From Candidatus Saccharimonadota bacterium (GTDB taxonomy: Bacteria > Patescibacteriota > Saccharimonadia > Saccharimonadales > Saccharimonadaceae), in the NCBI GenBank assembly GCA_017514025.1, contig JAFWLB010000003.1, positions 1 to 64,000 of the forward strand: 64,000 nucleotides of DNA, read 5' to 3'. Below the pieces are notes generated by a model that worked only from the letters and a program-made list of their open reading frames with translations, did not search any database and was not told the origin of the DNA. Position 1 is the stretch's first letter, and each line of letters begins with the position of its first letter. The position numbers and the translations under genes were made by a program. This document shows, piece by piece, positions 25,729 to 34,111 of this stretch.

Positions 25729-27216
25729 CTACAGCTGCTCTTCGCGAGTTTTCATAGTTGGAAACGGCACTGCTTCCCTACCTGGCACCCCCTCGAGTAG
25801 CCAGAAATTCCGTTCTGAGTTGCCCCAGCCACAGGCCGGCGGCATTCCGTACTCCAACATCTCCACAAAATCCATATCCATCATCTGCGCCTCTTCGTCT
25901 CCCGCGTCACGCGCGGCTTGCTGTTCCTCAAATCGTGCCAACTGGTCCAGCGGGTCATTCAACTCCGAGAACCCATTCCCCATTTCCGTCCCCGCGATAA
26001 TCGGATGAAACCGCTCCGTCACCAAAGGATTTTCAGATGACTTCTTCGCCAACGGCGACAGTGATAACGGTTCTTCAATTAGCCAATACGGCCCTGCCGA
26101 AGTCTTGCGAATCAGCTTCCACACATCGTCAATCAAATGCGGCGTAGAAGTATTCTCCAGTTTCTTTACAAAATCTTCCCGCTTCAAATCTTTCGCTTCC
26201 CAATTTTCTAGCAAAACTTTGATCAATTGCTCCCGGTCCGGGTTAAACACGTCCACATTAAATTTTTCACGCAATAAATCCGCATATTTTACTCGCGGCC
26301 AATCTTGGTCCAAATCAATCTCAAACCTACCTACATTAAATTTCAACGTCCCCCAAGTCTCACGGCAGACGTACTTAATCATTTCCTCGTAAAACTTCAT
26401 CCCGTCTTCGTAATTTTCGTAAGCAGCATAGGCCTCAAAGGCAATGTGCTCCGGTAGATGCTCATCGTCTACGCCTTCATTGCGAAATCTCGGCCCGATA
26501 TCATAAACTTTTTCAAACCCACCCCCGAGTAGCCGCTTCAATGGCAATTCGTGCGAAATCCGCAAATAAAAATCCTCGTCCAACGCATTCATATGAGTAG
26601 TAAACGGCGTCGCATCTGCCCCGCCTGTCGTATGCTCCAATACCGGAATATTCACCTCCACAAACCCATGTACATTCATAAAATCTCGCGTTGCCTGCCA
26701 GAATTTAGATCGCCTTACTAGCCGTTCTCTCACTTCTGGGTTCACATTCATATCCACATAACGACGGCGGTAACGTTCTTCCTTGTTAGTAAATTTCTCT
26801 GGTAACGGTCGCAAAGTCTTAGTCAGCAGACGTACATAATTTGCAAACACCGAAATCTCGCCCGTTTGCGACTTATCTACTAAGCCTGTCGCTTCGATAA
26901 AGTCCCCCACGTCCAGTAACTTGATATCTTTCACTCCTAGCAGTCCCGCTGGCACTTCCGCTCCGTCTGCCTTCATAAAAATCTGCACTTCACCAGAATA
27001 ATCTCGCACTTTGACAAAAGCCAACTTGCCAAACGAACGGATCGCCACGATCCGCCCCGCAATCGTCACCTCTTGCCCTTGACGTTCGTCAAAATGAGCC
27101 ACAATCTCCGAAATTTTACAATTTCGCTCCGACTTCGACGGGTACGGCTCGATCCCCCGCGCCCGAATTTCTTCTAATTTCCTCAACCGCTCCTTGCGGT
27201 AATCTTCTAGTAACAT
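25729..27216 (-). CDS. lysS: Lysyl-tRNA synthetase, class II
   Basis: LysRS charges tRNA(Lys). The 495-residue protein has an N-terminal OB-fold anticodon-binding domain (ITIAGRIVAIRSFGKLAFVK) and a class II catalytic core: motif 1 near RSKFWQATRDFMNVHGFVEV, motif 2 YDIGPRFRNEG, and motif 3 GMPPACGWG near the C terminus. There the usual G-G-x-G-x-G-x-DR motif reads ACGWGNSER, so motif 3 is modified at its end (S-E for D, with the Arg kept). Start ATG, 6 bases after TATAAT, leaderless type. It lies in the order proS-greA-lysS but has its own promoter. Confidence 0.96.
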   Translation of the reverse strand: MLLEDYRKERLRKLEEIRARGIEPYPSKSERNCKISEIVAHFDERQGQEVTIAGRIVAIRSFGKLAFVKVRDYSGEVQIFMKADGAEVPAGLLGVKDIKLLDVGDFIEATGLVDKSQTGEISVFANYVRLLTKTLRPLPEKFTNKEERYRRRYVDMNVNPEVRERLVRRSKFWQATRDFMNVHGFVEVNIPVLEHTTGGADATPFTTHMNALDEDFYLRISHELPLKRLLGGGFEKVYDIGPRFRNEGVDDEHLPEHIAFEAYAAYENYEDGMKFYEEMIKYVCRETWGTLKFNVGRFEIDLDQDWPRVKYADLLREKFNVDVFNPDREQLIKVLLENWEAKDLKREDFVKKLENTSTPHLIDDVWKLIRKTSAGPYWLIEEPLSLSPLAKKSSENPLVTERFHPIIAGTEMGNGFSELNDPLDQLARFEEQQAARDAGDEEAQMMDMDFVEMLEYGMPPACGWGNSERNFWLLEGVPGREAVPFPTMKTREEQL

Positions 27217-27222
27217 ACCTCT

Positions 27223-27228
27223 ATTATA
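27223..27228 (-). promoter_or_regulatory. -10 box of lysS (leaderless type)
   Basis: TATAAT with 6 bases to the ATG at 27216. Confidence 0.7.
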
Positions 27229-27233
27229 TCATG

Positions 27234-27680
27234 CTATTTGATTTCGACAATCTTTACCTTTTTGCCGTTAAAATCAAATTCGTCACCGGCTTTATGTCCC
27301 AACAAAGCTTTACCAATCGGCGACTCATTAGAAATTCTGCCCTCGAGCGGGTTCGCCTCTGTCGGCCCGACCAACGTATATTCCTGTTTTTTACCGCCCA
27401 AAGTCAAAACCACCGTCACTCCTAGCGCAACCTTATCTTTTTTACCACTTCGAATCACCTTAGCATTCTTCAAAATCTCTTGGATTTCCAAAATCCGCCC
27501 CTCGGCAATTTTTTGTTCGTTGCGCGCCGAGCTGTATTCCTCGTTTTCCGACAAGTCCCCAAAAGACCTTGCCGTTGCGATTTTTTCTGCAATCACCGGC
27601 CGCCCCTTAATTAGCTCATCTAATTCTTTTTCTAATTCTTTTTTACCATCAGCCGTCAAACTGATATTCTTCTTTATCAT
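27234..27680 (-). CDS. greA: Transcription elongation factor GreA
   Basis: GreA rescues backtracked RNA polymerase by stimulating transcript cleavage. The 148 residues give the N-terminal coiled coil with its acidic tip (ARSFGDLSENEEYSSARNEQ, carrying the D and E needed for cleavage) and the C-terminal FKBP-like domain (VGPTEANPLEGRISNESPIGKALLG). Start at the ATG at 27680, 6 bases after a GGGAG site; a GTG four codons upstream is less likely. It follows proS by 30 bp in the same direction and probably shares its transcript. Slightly shorter than the usual 158. Confidence 0.96.
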   Translation of the reverse strand: MIKKNISLTADGKKELEKELDELIKGRPVIAEKIATARSFGDLSENEEYSSARNEQKIAEGRILEIQEILKNAKVIRSGKKDKVALGVTVVLTLGGKKQEYTLVGPTEANPLEGRISNESPIGKALLGHKAGDEFDFNGKKVKIVEIK

Positions 27681-27710
27681 ATTTACTCCCACTTGCTAAC
27701 ATATAGAAGT

Positions 27711-28940
27711 TTACTTGATAAAACTCAGTTTGTCAAGCTTAATCATCGATGTTTTGCCAGTTGACCGTTCCGTAATCTCCGCCGAGTCCTTCGCCAAAGT
27801 TTTTTCCGAAACCACTACTCGGTAGGGTATCCCCATTAGCTCCGAATCAGCGAACTTCGCTCCCGGTCTCAAATCGCGGTCGTCCAGAATTATCTCGTCC
27901 TCGTGTCCAGCGTACAATTCGGCCGCTTTTCTCTCGCCGTCTTCTCCGATCCCCACTAAGTAATATTTAAAAGGTGCCACCGCTTCTGGCCAAACCAGCC
28001 CCTTCTCATCGGCAAACTTTTCCACGATTACCCCCATCAAACGCGACACGCCAATTCCGTAGCAACCCATATAGACTATTTGTTGGCTGTTCCCTTCGTC
28101 AATATATTTTAGCCCCAGCGGCTCAGAATATTTGAATTTTAATTTAAAGATATTCCCCACCTCTGCCCCCGTCGTTTCCTCAAAATCAGCCTTATTCACG
28201 CCAAATTCTTCCAGTACCTCATCTTCAAATACCTCTTTATTCAGCACCAACGATTTATCTTTATTGTAATATACCGTATCTTCCCCTACCGGTAAAAAAG
28301 TCTGATATTCGTGCGAAAATTTCGAAAAAATCCCACCACTCGCAAAAGTCTCAAATGTGCTTTCCCCCAATCCCACTCGCTCAAAAATCCGCGCATACGC
28401 CCCTTCAACTTTAGCGTAAAACTTGTCCAAATCTTCCTCTGAGGTATGAAAACTATACAAATCTTTCATCAAGAATTCGCGTCCTCGCAAAATTCCCGAC
28501 TTCGCCCTCAGCTCATTGCGGAATTTATTTTGGAATTGGTAAACCGAAAACGGCAAATCCTTATAACTAGATACGTATTTTTTCACCATTTCGATCATCG
28601 GTTCTTCGTGTGTCGGTGCGAGACCCAGTGTCCCACCGGCCGACAACTCTGTTTTGAACCAAATATCGACTTCCTGATCGCTAAACCTACCGGTTTTTTC
28701 CCAAGGTTCAGGATTCTGCAGGGCTGACATAATCACTTCTTCACAATCTAATTTGTTCAATTCTTCACGGATGATATTTTTTATATTTTCTAGCACCCGT
28801 AACCCCAACGGCAAAAAGTCATACACCCCCGCCATTTCTTTGTGAATATAACCCGCCCGCGTCAAAAGCGCGCCGTTAGCTGCCGTCTCATCTTTTGGCG
28901 CCTCACGCAAAGTTTTTACAAAAGTTTTCGATAATCTCAT
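27711..28940 (-). CDS. proS: Prolyl-tRNA synthetase without editing domain
   Basis: A class II synthetase that charges tRNA(Pro). Motif 1 (LRVLENIKNIIREELNKLDCEEV), the PTHEEPMIEMVKKYVSSYKDLP block, motif 2 (FRNELRAKSGILRGREFLMKD) and motif 3 (CYGIGVSRLMGVIVE) are present, followed by the anticodon-binding domain. At 409 residues it lacks the roughly 180-residue INS editing insertion of the E. coli type between motifs 2 and 3, so it resembles the short alphaproteobacterial form. Misacylated Ala-tRNA(Pro) would need another editing factor. Start ATG, 7 bases after TATAAT. Confidence 0.95.
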   Translation of the reverse strand: MRLSKTFVKTLREAPKDETAANGALLTRAGYIHKEMAGVYDFLPLGLRVLENIKNIIREELNKLDCEEVIMSALQNPEPWEKTGRFSDQEVDIWFKTELSAGGTLGLAPTHEEPMIEMVKKYVSSYKDLPFSVYQFQNKFRNELRAKSGILRGREFLMKDLYSFHTSEEDLDKFYAKVEGAYARIFERVGLGESTFETFASGGIFSKFSHEYQTFLPVGEDTVYYNKDKSLVLNKEVFEDEVLEEFGVNKADFEETTGAEVGNIFKLKFKYSEPLGLKYIDEGNSQQIVYMGCYGIGVSRLMGVIVEKFADEKGLVWPEAVAPFKYYLVGIGEDGERKAAELYAGHEDEIILDDRDLRPGAKFADSELMGIPYRVVVSEKTLAKDSAEITERSTGKTSMIKLDKLSFIK

Positions 28941-28947
28941 GCCCCCT

Positions 28948-28953
28948 ATTATA
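28948..28953 (-). promoter_or_regulatory. -10 box of proS (leaderless type)
   Basis: TATAAT with 7 bases to the ATG at 28940; the gap is G-rich (AGGGGGC) but too close to be a normal Shine-Dalgarno site. Confidence 0.6.
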
Positions 28954-28959
28954 CCACAA

Positions 28960-29703
28960 TTATATCCCAGCTACGTAAAGCAAATAAAAAGCCACTCCGT
29001 TTTTCAGCATGTGCACCAATATGCCGGCATAAATTGTGCCAGTGACTTCGCGCAGACCACATAGCACCACCGATGTCGCAAATACATTCACGCCCACGTT
29101 CCATTGCATATGTACCAATCCAAACAACAGCGAGACCAATAAAATTGAAATTATCATCCCCGCGACGTTAGAGACCTGTTCGGATAGTTTTTGCCGCATT
29201 ATTCCATACAACCATCCGCGGAAAATAATTTCTTCGGCGATCGGCGCAATCACCACCAAAGAGACAAAAGCTACTATGCGGTCTAAGCCCGAATTCAGGA
29301 CGCTAAATCCCACGTCTTGACTTTGGTCGGCAATTTCCTGAAACCACGGAAAAAACATAAATAGCGCGGTCAGTGCTGCCGCTAGAATAAGCTGCGCCAA
29401 AAAACCAATCACCGCCAAGCCAATGTCTGTCCAGGTTGGCCACCCGTGAAGCCCTAGCTGCCGACGCCCCACTTTTTTTCGCGATACCAAAAGCGTCAAT
29501 CCTACCGCTAAGACATAAGAGATCGCCGTATAGACTGCCGTCCAGACCGGCTCCACAAAAGCGTCTTTCCCTAAAATCCAAATCATGATATACCCTACTA
29601 CTAACTGTGAGGCTATCACCGAAACAGCTACCCAGAGCATCATCAAAAAAATCTTTAAAGCTAACTTTCCGCGCTGTTTAAGTTTGGTATCCTTATCCGC
29701 CAT
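28960..29703 (-). CDS. CPBP-family intramembrane metalloprotease
   Basis: A 247-residue protein with about 7-8 hydrophobic segments and the three CPBP/Abi (CAAX protease-like) motifs: EEIIFRGWLYG, FGLVHMQWN and a further polar residue in the last helices (NVFATS). The paired glutamates, Arg and His form the glutamate-dependent or metal site. Family roles range from prenyl-protein processing to bacteriocin self-immunity. Its ATG overlaps the end of rseP by 11 bp, so two membrane proteases are co-translated. Substrate unknown. Confidence 0.88.
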   Translation of the reverse strand: MADKDTKLKQRGKLALKIFLMMLWVAVSVIASQLVVGYIMIWILGKDAFVEPVWTAVYTAISYVLAVGLTLLVSRKKVGRRQLGLHGWPTWTDIGLAVIGFLAQLILAAALTALFMFFPWFQEIADQSQDVGFSVLNSGLDRIVAFVSLVVIAPIAEEIIFRGWLYGIMRQKLSEQVSNVAGMIISILLVSLLFGLVHMQWNVGVNVFATSVVLCGLREVTGTIYAGILVHMLKNGVAFYLLYVAGI

Positions 29704-30967
29704 TGGCTATCCTTACGATGTCTAACACCGTCACGATAAAGATTAATGCCAAGAGCACCATCATTGCTCTAGATACAATCTTTTCTTCAGTCTCCTTCGT
29801 TAACTTTTTCTTACGCAATTTATAAATTGCAATCAGCAGCCATCGTCCGCCATCTAAAGCCGGGATCGGCAGCACATTCATACAGGCGAGCGACACACTG
29901 ATTAGCGCCGTCAAAAACGCTAAATTGCTTGGCCCCGCCGCTGTAAAGGCCGGGAACAATTGCCCCACGATCCCTACTGGTCCCGCTACTGAGTCACCCA
30001 CCGACTCAATCGCTTCTTGGCCACTTTCGCGCGCGTTTTCATCAAAACTAAACTGTTGCGCTACGCCGGAAATTAAATTTCCCAGCATTATCCCCACTCC
30101 TTTGAACGTTTCGCCGGTCAATTGCGCCGTCAGACCTACCCCCACCAGCGGTGCCGACCACGTCGAATATGACAAAGACTGCGTCGAAGCCATTGTCACA
30201 CCCAACAAATAATCCGCATCGGCCGGATTCAACGTTGCATTCACGTCAAATTTCACTTCACCCTCTCCAGTCTCTAGGCATGGACAAGGTTCCTGATAGC
30301 AATCTGGTTGGTTTAAACAAGTCTCCTCCGTGCGTTGCACTGTATAAGTTACTTCCTCTCCCGCGTGCGCTTGGTTGTATTCGTTGATTTCGCTAGTTTT
30401 CCATACTTCTTGTCCATCCACCGCTACCAAGAAATCACCATTTTGCAGCCCTGCCTGAGCCGCCGGCGAGCCCTCCGCCACCGTCGTTATTTGTACCGGC
30501 ACTGCATCCACTCGTGTATCCGCTGGTATCGTAAACTGTCCTTCCAAGAACTCCGGCATTCCCGTCCATGCCAAAATCGTAAAAATCACAAACGCCGTCA
30601 ACCAGTTCATCGCCACGCCAGCGAATAGGATCTTAGTCTTCGCCCAAAAACTCGCTGCTCCAAAAGTCCCCTTCCGAGTATCAGCAGCCGATTCCCCGTC
30701 CATCTGACAGAACCCCCCAATCGGCAACCAGTTCAAGCTAAAAATTAGCCCTTCCTGCGGTTTCTTCCAGTCCTTACGCGGCAAACGTTTCCATTTTTTA
30801 GTTTTGGGGTCTTTTACCCAGGCAATAGCTCGGGGCGGAAAACAAATTCCAAACTCCAATACCCGCACCCCATTGCGTCTAGCTGCTATAAAATGTCCAA
30901 ACTCGTGCAAAGTCACTAGCGCCATCAGCACCAACAACCCTATAACCACACCTACAAAAATATCCAT
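29693..30967 (-). CDS. rseP: Site-2 membrane metalloprotease RseP
   Basis: An S2P-family zinc protease of 424 residues that cuts membrane proteins or remnant signal peptides. It shows HEFGH in the first helix (zinc ligands plus catalytic Glu), a PDZ domain at about residues 160-225 (AQAGLQNGDFLVAVDGQEV) with a Cys-rich insertion (four cysteines in LNQPDCYQEPCPCLE and the preceding TCL), and NVLPIPALDGG near the C terminus. The Cys insertion inside the PDZ region is unusual and may form disulfides outside the cell. It starts 7 bases after TATAAT, 17 bp from the uppS stop. Confidence 0.93.
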   Translation of the reverse strand: MDIFVGVVIGLLVLMALVTLHEFGHFIAARRNGVRVLEFGICFPPRAIAWVKDPKTKKWKRLPRKDWKKPQEGLIFSLNWLPIGGFCQMDGESAADTRKGTFGAASFWAKTKILFAGVAMNWLTAFVIFTILAWTGMPEFLEGQFTIPADTRVDAVPVQITTVAEGSPAAQAGLQNGDFLVAVDGQEVWKTSEINEYNQAHAGEEVTYTVQRTEETCLNQPDCYQEPCPCLETGEGEVKFDVNATLNPADADYLLGVTMASTQSLSYSTWSAPLVGVGLTAQLTGETFKGVGIMLGNLISGVAQQFSFDENARESGQEAIESVGDSVAGPVGIVGQLFPAFTAAGPSNLAFLTALISVSLACMNVLPIPALDGGRWLLIAIYKLRKKKLTKETEEKIVSRAMMVLLALIFIVTVLDIVRIANGG

Positions 30968-30974
30968 ATATTAT

Positions 30975-30980
30975 ATTATA
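30975..30980 (-). promoter_or_regulatory. -10 box of rseP (leaderless type)
   Basis: TATAAT with 7 bases to the ATG at 30967. Confidence 0.6.
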
Positions 30981-30983
30981 ACA

Positions 30984-31655
30984 CTATTTTCCAAAACGCC
31001 GGTTACGTTTTTTATATTCTACTACGATTTTCGGAATATCTTCGCTAGTCATTTCCGGAAAATATTTTTTTACAAACATTAGCTCCGCATAAGCCGCTCG
31101 CCACAGCATAAAACCCGAAATTCGTTCTTCACCCGAAGTTCTTACCACCATATCTACATTCGGCACTTCCGGATGATACAAATGTTTGCGAATCGTCTCC
31201 GGTGTAATCTCTTTTTCCACTTCGCTAGCGATAGCCGCCGCGTCAGCAATTTCTTGTTCTCCACCGTAGTTAAAACAAAAACAAACCGTAATTCCGTCGC
31301 ACTCCGCCGTCATCTTCTCGGCTTTCTCGATCGTGCTCGCAAGTTTTGGCGGCACTTTGTCCTTTGACCCTAATACCACCAACTTTCCGTTTTTTTGTAC
31401 CATTTTTTCCGCCATCCGCATAATATGTTTATCGGCCAGCTTCATCAAATACGACACTTCAGCCGCACTCCTGTCCCAGTTTTCTGTACTAAAAACAAAA
31501 AAGCTAATATAGGGAATCCCTACTCTAATAGCTTCGTTTACCAATTCTTCTATTACCTCCAAACCTTTCTTGTGCCCCTCCAAAGTTGGCAAACCCTGCT
31601 CTTTAGCCCAACGTCGGTTGCCGTCGGCAATAATTCCTAAATGCGTCAATTCCAT
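30984..31655 (-). CDS. uppS: Isoprenyl (undecaprenyl) diphosphate synthase
   Basis: A cis-prenyltransferase that extends farnesyl diphosphate to the C55 carrier lipid for wall synthesis. Blocks: IIADGNRRWAKEQGLPTLEGHKKG (catalytic Asp and diphosphate-binding Arg), FSTENWDR, and VVRTSGEERISGFMLWRAAYAELMF near the C terminus. The 223 residues are a little under the usual 240-250. Its ATG is 2 bp after the frr stop; frr-uppS is a very common bacterial gene pair, often followed by cdsA and rseP. Here cdsA is missing from the usual place. Confidence 0.95.
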   Translation of the reverse strand: MELTHLGIIADGNRRWAKEQGLPTLEGHKKGLEVIEELVNEAIRVGIPYISFFVFSTENWDRSAAEVSYLMKLADKHIMRMAEKMVQKNGKLVVLGSKDKVPPKLASTIEKAEKMTAECDGITVCFCFNYGGEQEIADAAAIASEVEKEITPETIRKHLYHPEVPNVDMVVRTSGEERISGFMLWRAAYAELMFVKKYFPEMTSEDIPKIVVEYKKRNRRFGK

Positions 31656-31657
31656 AT

Positions 31658-32203
31658 CTATATCTTCATTATTTCTTCGGATTTAGCTTTAAATTCGGCG
31701 TCGATTTTATCGCTAAATTCCTTGGTTAACTCTTCGATTTCCTTTTCGGCTCGTTTTTTGGCATCCTCACCTAACTCCTCGGCGCTTTTGATGGCTTTGC
31801 GAGCGTCTTCGCGCACGTTCCGTAGCGCCACCTTGGCCTCTTCGACCTTGCTAGAAGCGGTTTTCACGATTTCTTTCCGTCGTTCCTCGGTCAAAGCTGG
31901 TATCGGTACTCGAATCACTCGTCCGTCGTCTGCTGGGTTTAGCCCCAAGGCTTGATCAGCCCGAATTGCGTTGCTAATCGCTGCAATATTCGCCGGATCA
32001 AAAGGTGTCACTACTAGTAGTGTTGCGTCTGCCGCTGTAATAGACGCCGCCTGGTTTAAAGGCATCATCTGCCCATAAACCTCTACCTTCACCCCCGACA
32101 GCATATCTGGATGCGCTCGTCCCGTCCGCACCTTTTTCATTTCCTTTTGGAACCGCTCAATCGCCCCCTCCATCTTTTTGCGGTCTTCTGTCGTGTCAAA
32201 CAT
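31658..32203 (-). CDS. frr: Ribosome recycling factor
   Basis: RRF, with EF-G, splits post-termination ribosomes. The 181 residues match throughout: VRTGRAHPDMLSGVKVEVYG, the LNQAASITAADATLLVVTPFD block and VPIPALTEERRKEIVK. It has a spaced promoter (TATAAT at 32228-32233), a leader of about 20 bases and a GAGGAG ribosome site. A terminator for rpmE2 lies just upstream of that promoter. Confidence 0.97.
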   Translation of the reverse strand: MFDTTEDRKKMEGAIERFQKEMKKVRTGRAHPDMLSGVKVEVYGQMMPLNQAASITAADATLLVVTPFDPANIAAISNAIRADQALGLNPADDGRVIRVPIPALTEERRKEIVKTASSKVEEAKVALRNVREDARKAIKSAEELGEDAKKRAEKEIEELTKEFSDKIDAEFKAKSEEIMKI

Positions 32204-32235
32204 AAAAACTCCTCATTAGTTAAGACCATTATATC

Positions 32236-32266
32236 ATAAAAAAATTCGGCCCCGTAGAGCCGAATT
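32236..32266 (-). terminator. Terminator of rpmE2
   Basis: AATTCGG / CCGAATT stem and TTTTTTTAT on the minus strand, 1 bp past the rpmE2 stop. The frr -10 box follows directly after the T-run. Confidence 0.8.
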
Positions 32267-32267
32267 A

Positions 32268-32612
32268 TTATTTTTCGATCTTGCCGTCCTCTGCCTTGGC
32301 CTTTTTCTCGGCCTCTTTTGCTGCTTTCTTGGCCTTGTTTTCCAGCGCAGCTTTCATCTTGGCTGCTTTCTCGGCTCGCGCCTTAAAGCGATCCACACGA
32401 CCCTCGGTATCAATAATCTTCTCCTCGCCCGTAAAGAACGGATGCGAAGCCGAAGAAATCTGGATCTTTACCAATGGGTATTCCTTACCATCTTCCCATT
32501 TGATGGTATCGTCGCTCTTGGCGGTGGATTTAGTCAAAAATGCAAAACCCGCTGCCTCGTCAGAAAACACGACATCTCGATAATCTTTGGGGTGTAGCTC
32601 TTGTTTACTCAT
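32268..32612 (-). CDS. rpmE2: 50S ribosomal protein L31 type B
   Basis: Type B L31, the zinc-free form, recognised from [24 protein letters not shown], the [19 protein letters not shown] block and the following [11 protein letters not shown]. There are no zinc-binding cysteines. A Lys/Ala/Glu-rich helical tail of about 40 residues extends beyond the usual end, making 114 residues. Start at the ATG at 32612, 10 bases after TATAAT with GGTGG between. Its promoter overlaps the -35 region of rpsB on the other strand. Confidence 0.95.
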   Translation of the reverse strand: MSKQELHPKDYRDVVFSDEAAGFAFLTKSTAKSDDTIKWEDGKEYPLVKIQISSASHPFFTGEEKIIDTEGRVDRFKARAEKAAKMKAALENKAKKAAKEAEKKAKAEDGKIEK

Positions 32613-32636
32613 AATTACCACCCATTATATCAGAGA

Positions 32637-32665
32637 TTGACTTTTTTGTAAAGGAGTGATATAAT
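32637..32665 (+). promoter_or_regulatory. rpsB-tsf promoter
   Basis: TTGACT, a 17-base spacer and TATAAT; divergent from and close to the rpmE2 promoter. Confidence 0.85.
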
Positions 32666-32671
32666 AGAACC

Positions 32672-32760
32672 ATATATTATTAAACGAAACAGCTTTTGGG
32701 AGGTTTCCTAACTATATTATATATAGTGCTAGTTCCCGAAAGCAAAGAGAAAGGAAATCT
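32672..32760 (+). promoter_or_regulatory. Structured rpsB leader, candidate S2 autoregulatory RNA
   Basis: A leader of about 89 bases. GCTTTTGGGA (32692-32701) pairs with TCCCGAAAGC (32734-32743) over 10 bp, enclosing an inner AT-rich hairpin (CTATAT / ATATAG). AGAAAGGA follows just before the ATG. rpsB leaders are autoregulated by S2 in several bacteria; I cannot match this to a named class. Confidence 0.5.
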
Positions 32761-33447
32761 ATGGCAGTAACTGTCGATATGAAGGCTCTTCTCGAGAACG
32801 GTGCCCATTTTGGTCACAGAACCAGCCGTTGGCACCCCAAGATGGCGCCTTACATCCACTCAAAGCGCCAAGAAGCGCACATCATCAACCTTGAAAAAAC
32901 CGTCGAAGCTCTAGAAGCGGCTTTGCCCAAGATTACGGACATCGCTAAATCTGGCAAAAAAATCCTTTTCGTCGGCACCAAAAAGCAGATGAAAGACGTC
33001 GTTAAAGAGGCCGCCGAATCAGTTGAAATGCCTTACGTCACCGTACGTTGGGTCGGTGGTACTTTGACTAACGTCAATACCGTCAACCGTCAAATCAAAA
33101 AACTCAAAGATTTAGAACGTCGGATGGCTTCCGGCGAATTGGAGAACCGTTATTCTAAGCTCGAAGTCCAACGTTTCCAAGAGGAGATCGATCTTTTGAA
33201 CGAGCGCTACGGCGGTATCAAGGACATGGCCGAGCAGCCAGCTGCTCTCTTTGTGGTCGATGCTAACGAAGAAAAGAACGCCATCAAGGAAGCTAACATC
33301 TTAAGCATTCCAGTTTTCGCTATGGTTGATACTAATGTTGACCCCACCCCGATTACGCACGTAATCCCGGCCAACGACGATTCAACTAAGGCTACCAAAC
33401 TCATCCTCGATTACGTAGTCGAGGCCATTAAACAAGGTAAAAAATAG
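32761..33447 (+). CDS. rpsB: 30S ribosomal protein S2
   Basis: S2 joins the 30S late and is needed for S1 binding. The 228 residues include the family blocks LLENGAHFGHRTSRWHPKMAPYI, KKILFVGTKKQ, VRWVGGTLTN and PVFAMVDTNVDPTPITHVIPAND. Codons are optimised. It forms the usual rpsB-tsf operon with 9 bp to tsf. Confidence 0.98.
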   Translation: MAVTVDMKALLENGAHFGHRTSRWHPKMAPYIHSKRQEAHIINLEKTVEALEAALPKITDIAKSGKKILFVGTKKQMKDVVKEAAESVEMPYVTVRWVGGTLTNVNTVNRQIKKLKDLERRMASGELENRYSKLEVQRFQEEIDLLNERYGGIKDMAEQPAALFVVDANEEKNAIKEANILSIPVFAMVDTNVDPTPITHVIPANDDSTKATKLILDYVVEAIKQGKK

Positions 33448-33456
33448 GAGGCAAAT

Positions 33457-34053
33457 ATGGCAGAACCAAAAATCACAATCGAACAAATCAAAAAACTCAA
33501 AGAACTTTCTGGCGTAGGTTTGACCGATGCCAAAAAAGCTTTAGTCGAAGCCAAAGGCGATTTTGACAAAGCTCTCGAAGCGATGCGCAAAAAAGGCCTT
33601 ACCAAAGCTGAAAAGCGCGGCGACCGTGAAACCCGCGAAGGTCTCATCGACGCCTATATCCACGATGGTCGTCTCGGCGCCATCGTCGAAGTCAACTGCG
33701 AAACTAGCTTTGTGGCTAAAACCGATGAGTTTAAGACCCTAGTTCACCAAATTGCCATGCAAGTTGCCTCGATGAACCCGCTCTATGTCTCCGAGGAAGA
33801 TATTCCTGAGGCTGACCGCAAGGCCAAACTCAAAGAGCTCGAAACCAATTTCAAAGGCCCCGAAAATATGAAAGACCAAATCTTGGAAGGCCAAATGAAA
33901 AAAGCTTTTGCTGATAAGGTCTTGATGAACCAGCCCTACATTTTGGACGATTCCAAAACCGTAGCTGACTTCATCAAAGAATCTATTGCCAAAACTGGCG
34001 AGAACATCACCATCAAGCAATTTAAGAGATTGGAACTTGGGGTATCTGAGTAA
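33457..34053 (+). CDS. tsf: Elongation factor Ts
   Basis: EF-Ts exchanges GDP for GTP on EF-Tu. The 198-residue protein has the N-terminal UBA-like domain (IKKLKELSGVGLTDAKKALVEAKGD) and the core TDF-type contact region (EVNCETSFVAKTDEFKTLVHQIAM), then a single shortened dimerisation core. It is far shorter than E. coli EF-Ts (283) and resembles the compact forms of Thermus and other lineages. Start ATG after TAGGAGG. Followed by a strong terminator. Confidence 0.97.
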   Translation: MAEPKITIEQIKKLKELSGVGLTDAKKALVEAKGDFDKALEAMRKKGLTKAEKRGDRETREGLIDAYIHDGRLGAIVEVNCETSFVAKTDEFKTLVHQIAMQVASMNPLYVSEEDIPEADRKAKLKELETNFKGPENMKDQILEGQMKKAFADKVLMNQPYILDDSKTVADFIKESIAKTGENITIKQFKRLELGVSE

Positions 34054-34056
34054 AAA

Positions 34057-34096
34057 GTCGGGCGCCCTCGCAGTTAGGTGCGCCCGATTTTTTTGT
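34057..34096 (+). terminator. Terminator of rpsB-tsf
   Basis: TCGGGCGC / GCGCCCGA stem followed by TTTTTTT. Confidence 0.9.
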
Positions 34097-34111
34097 AGGG
34101 TATGAATTTAT

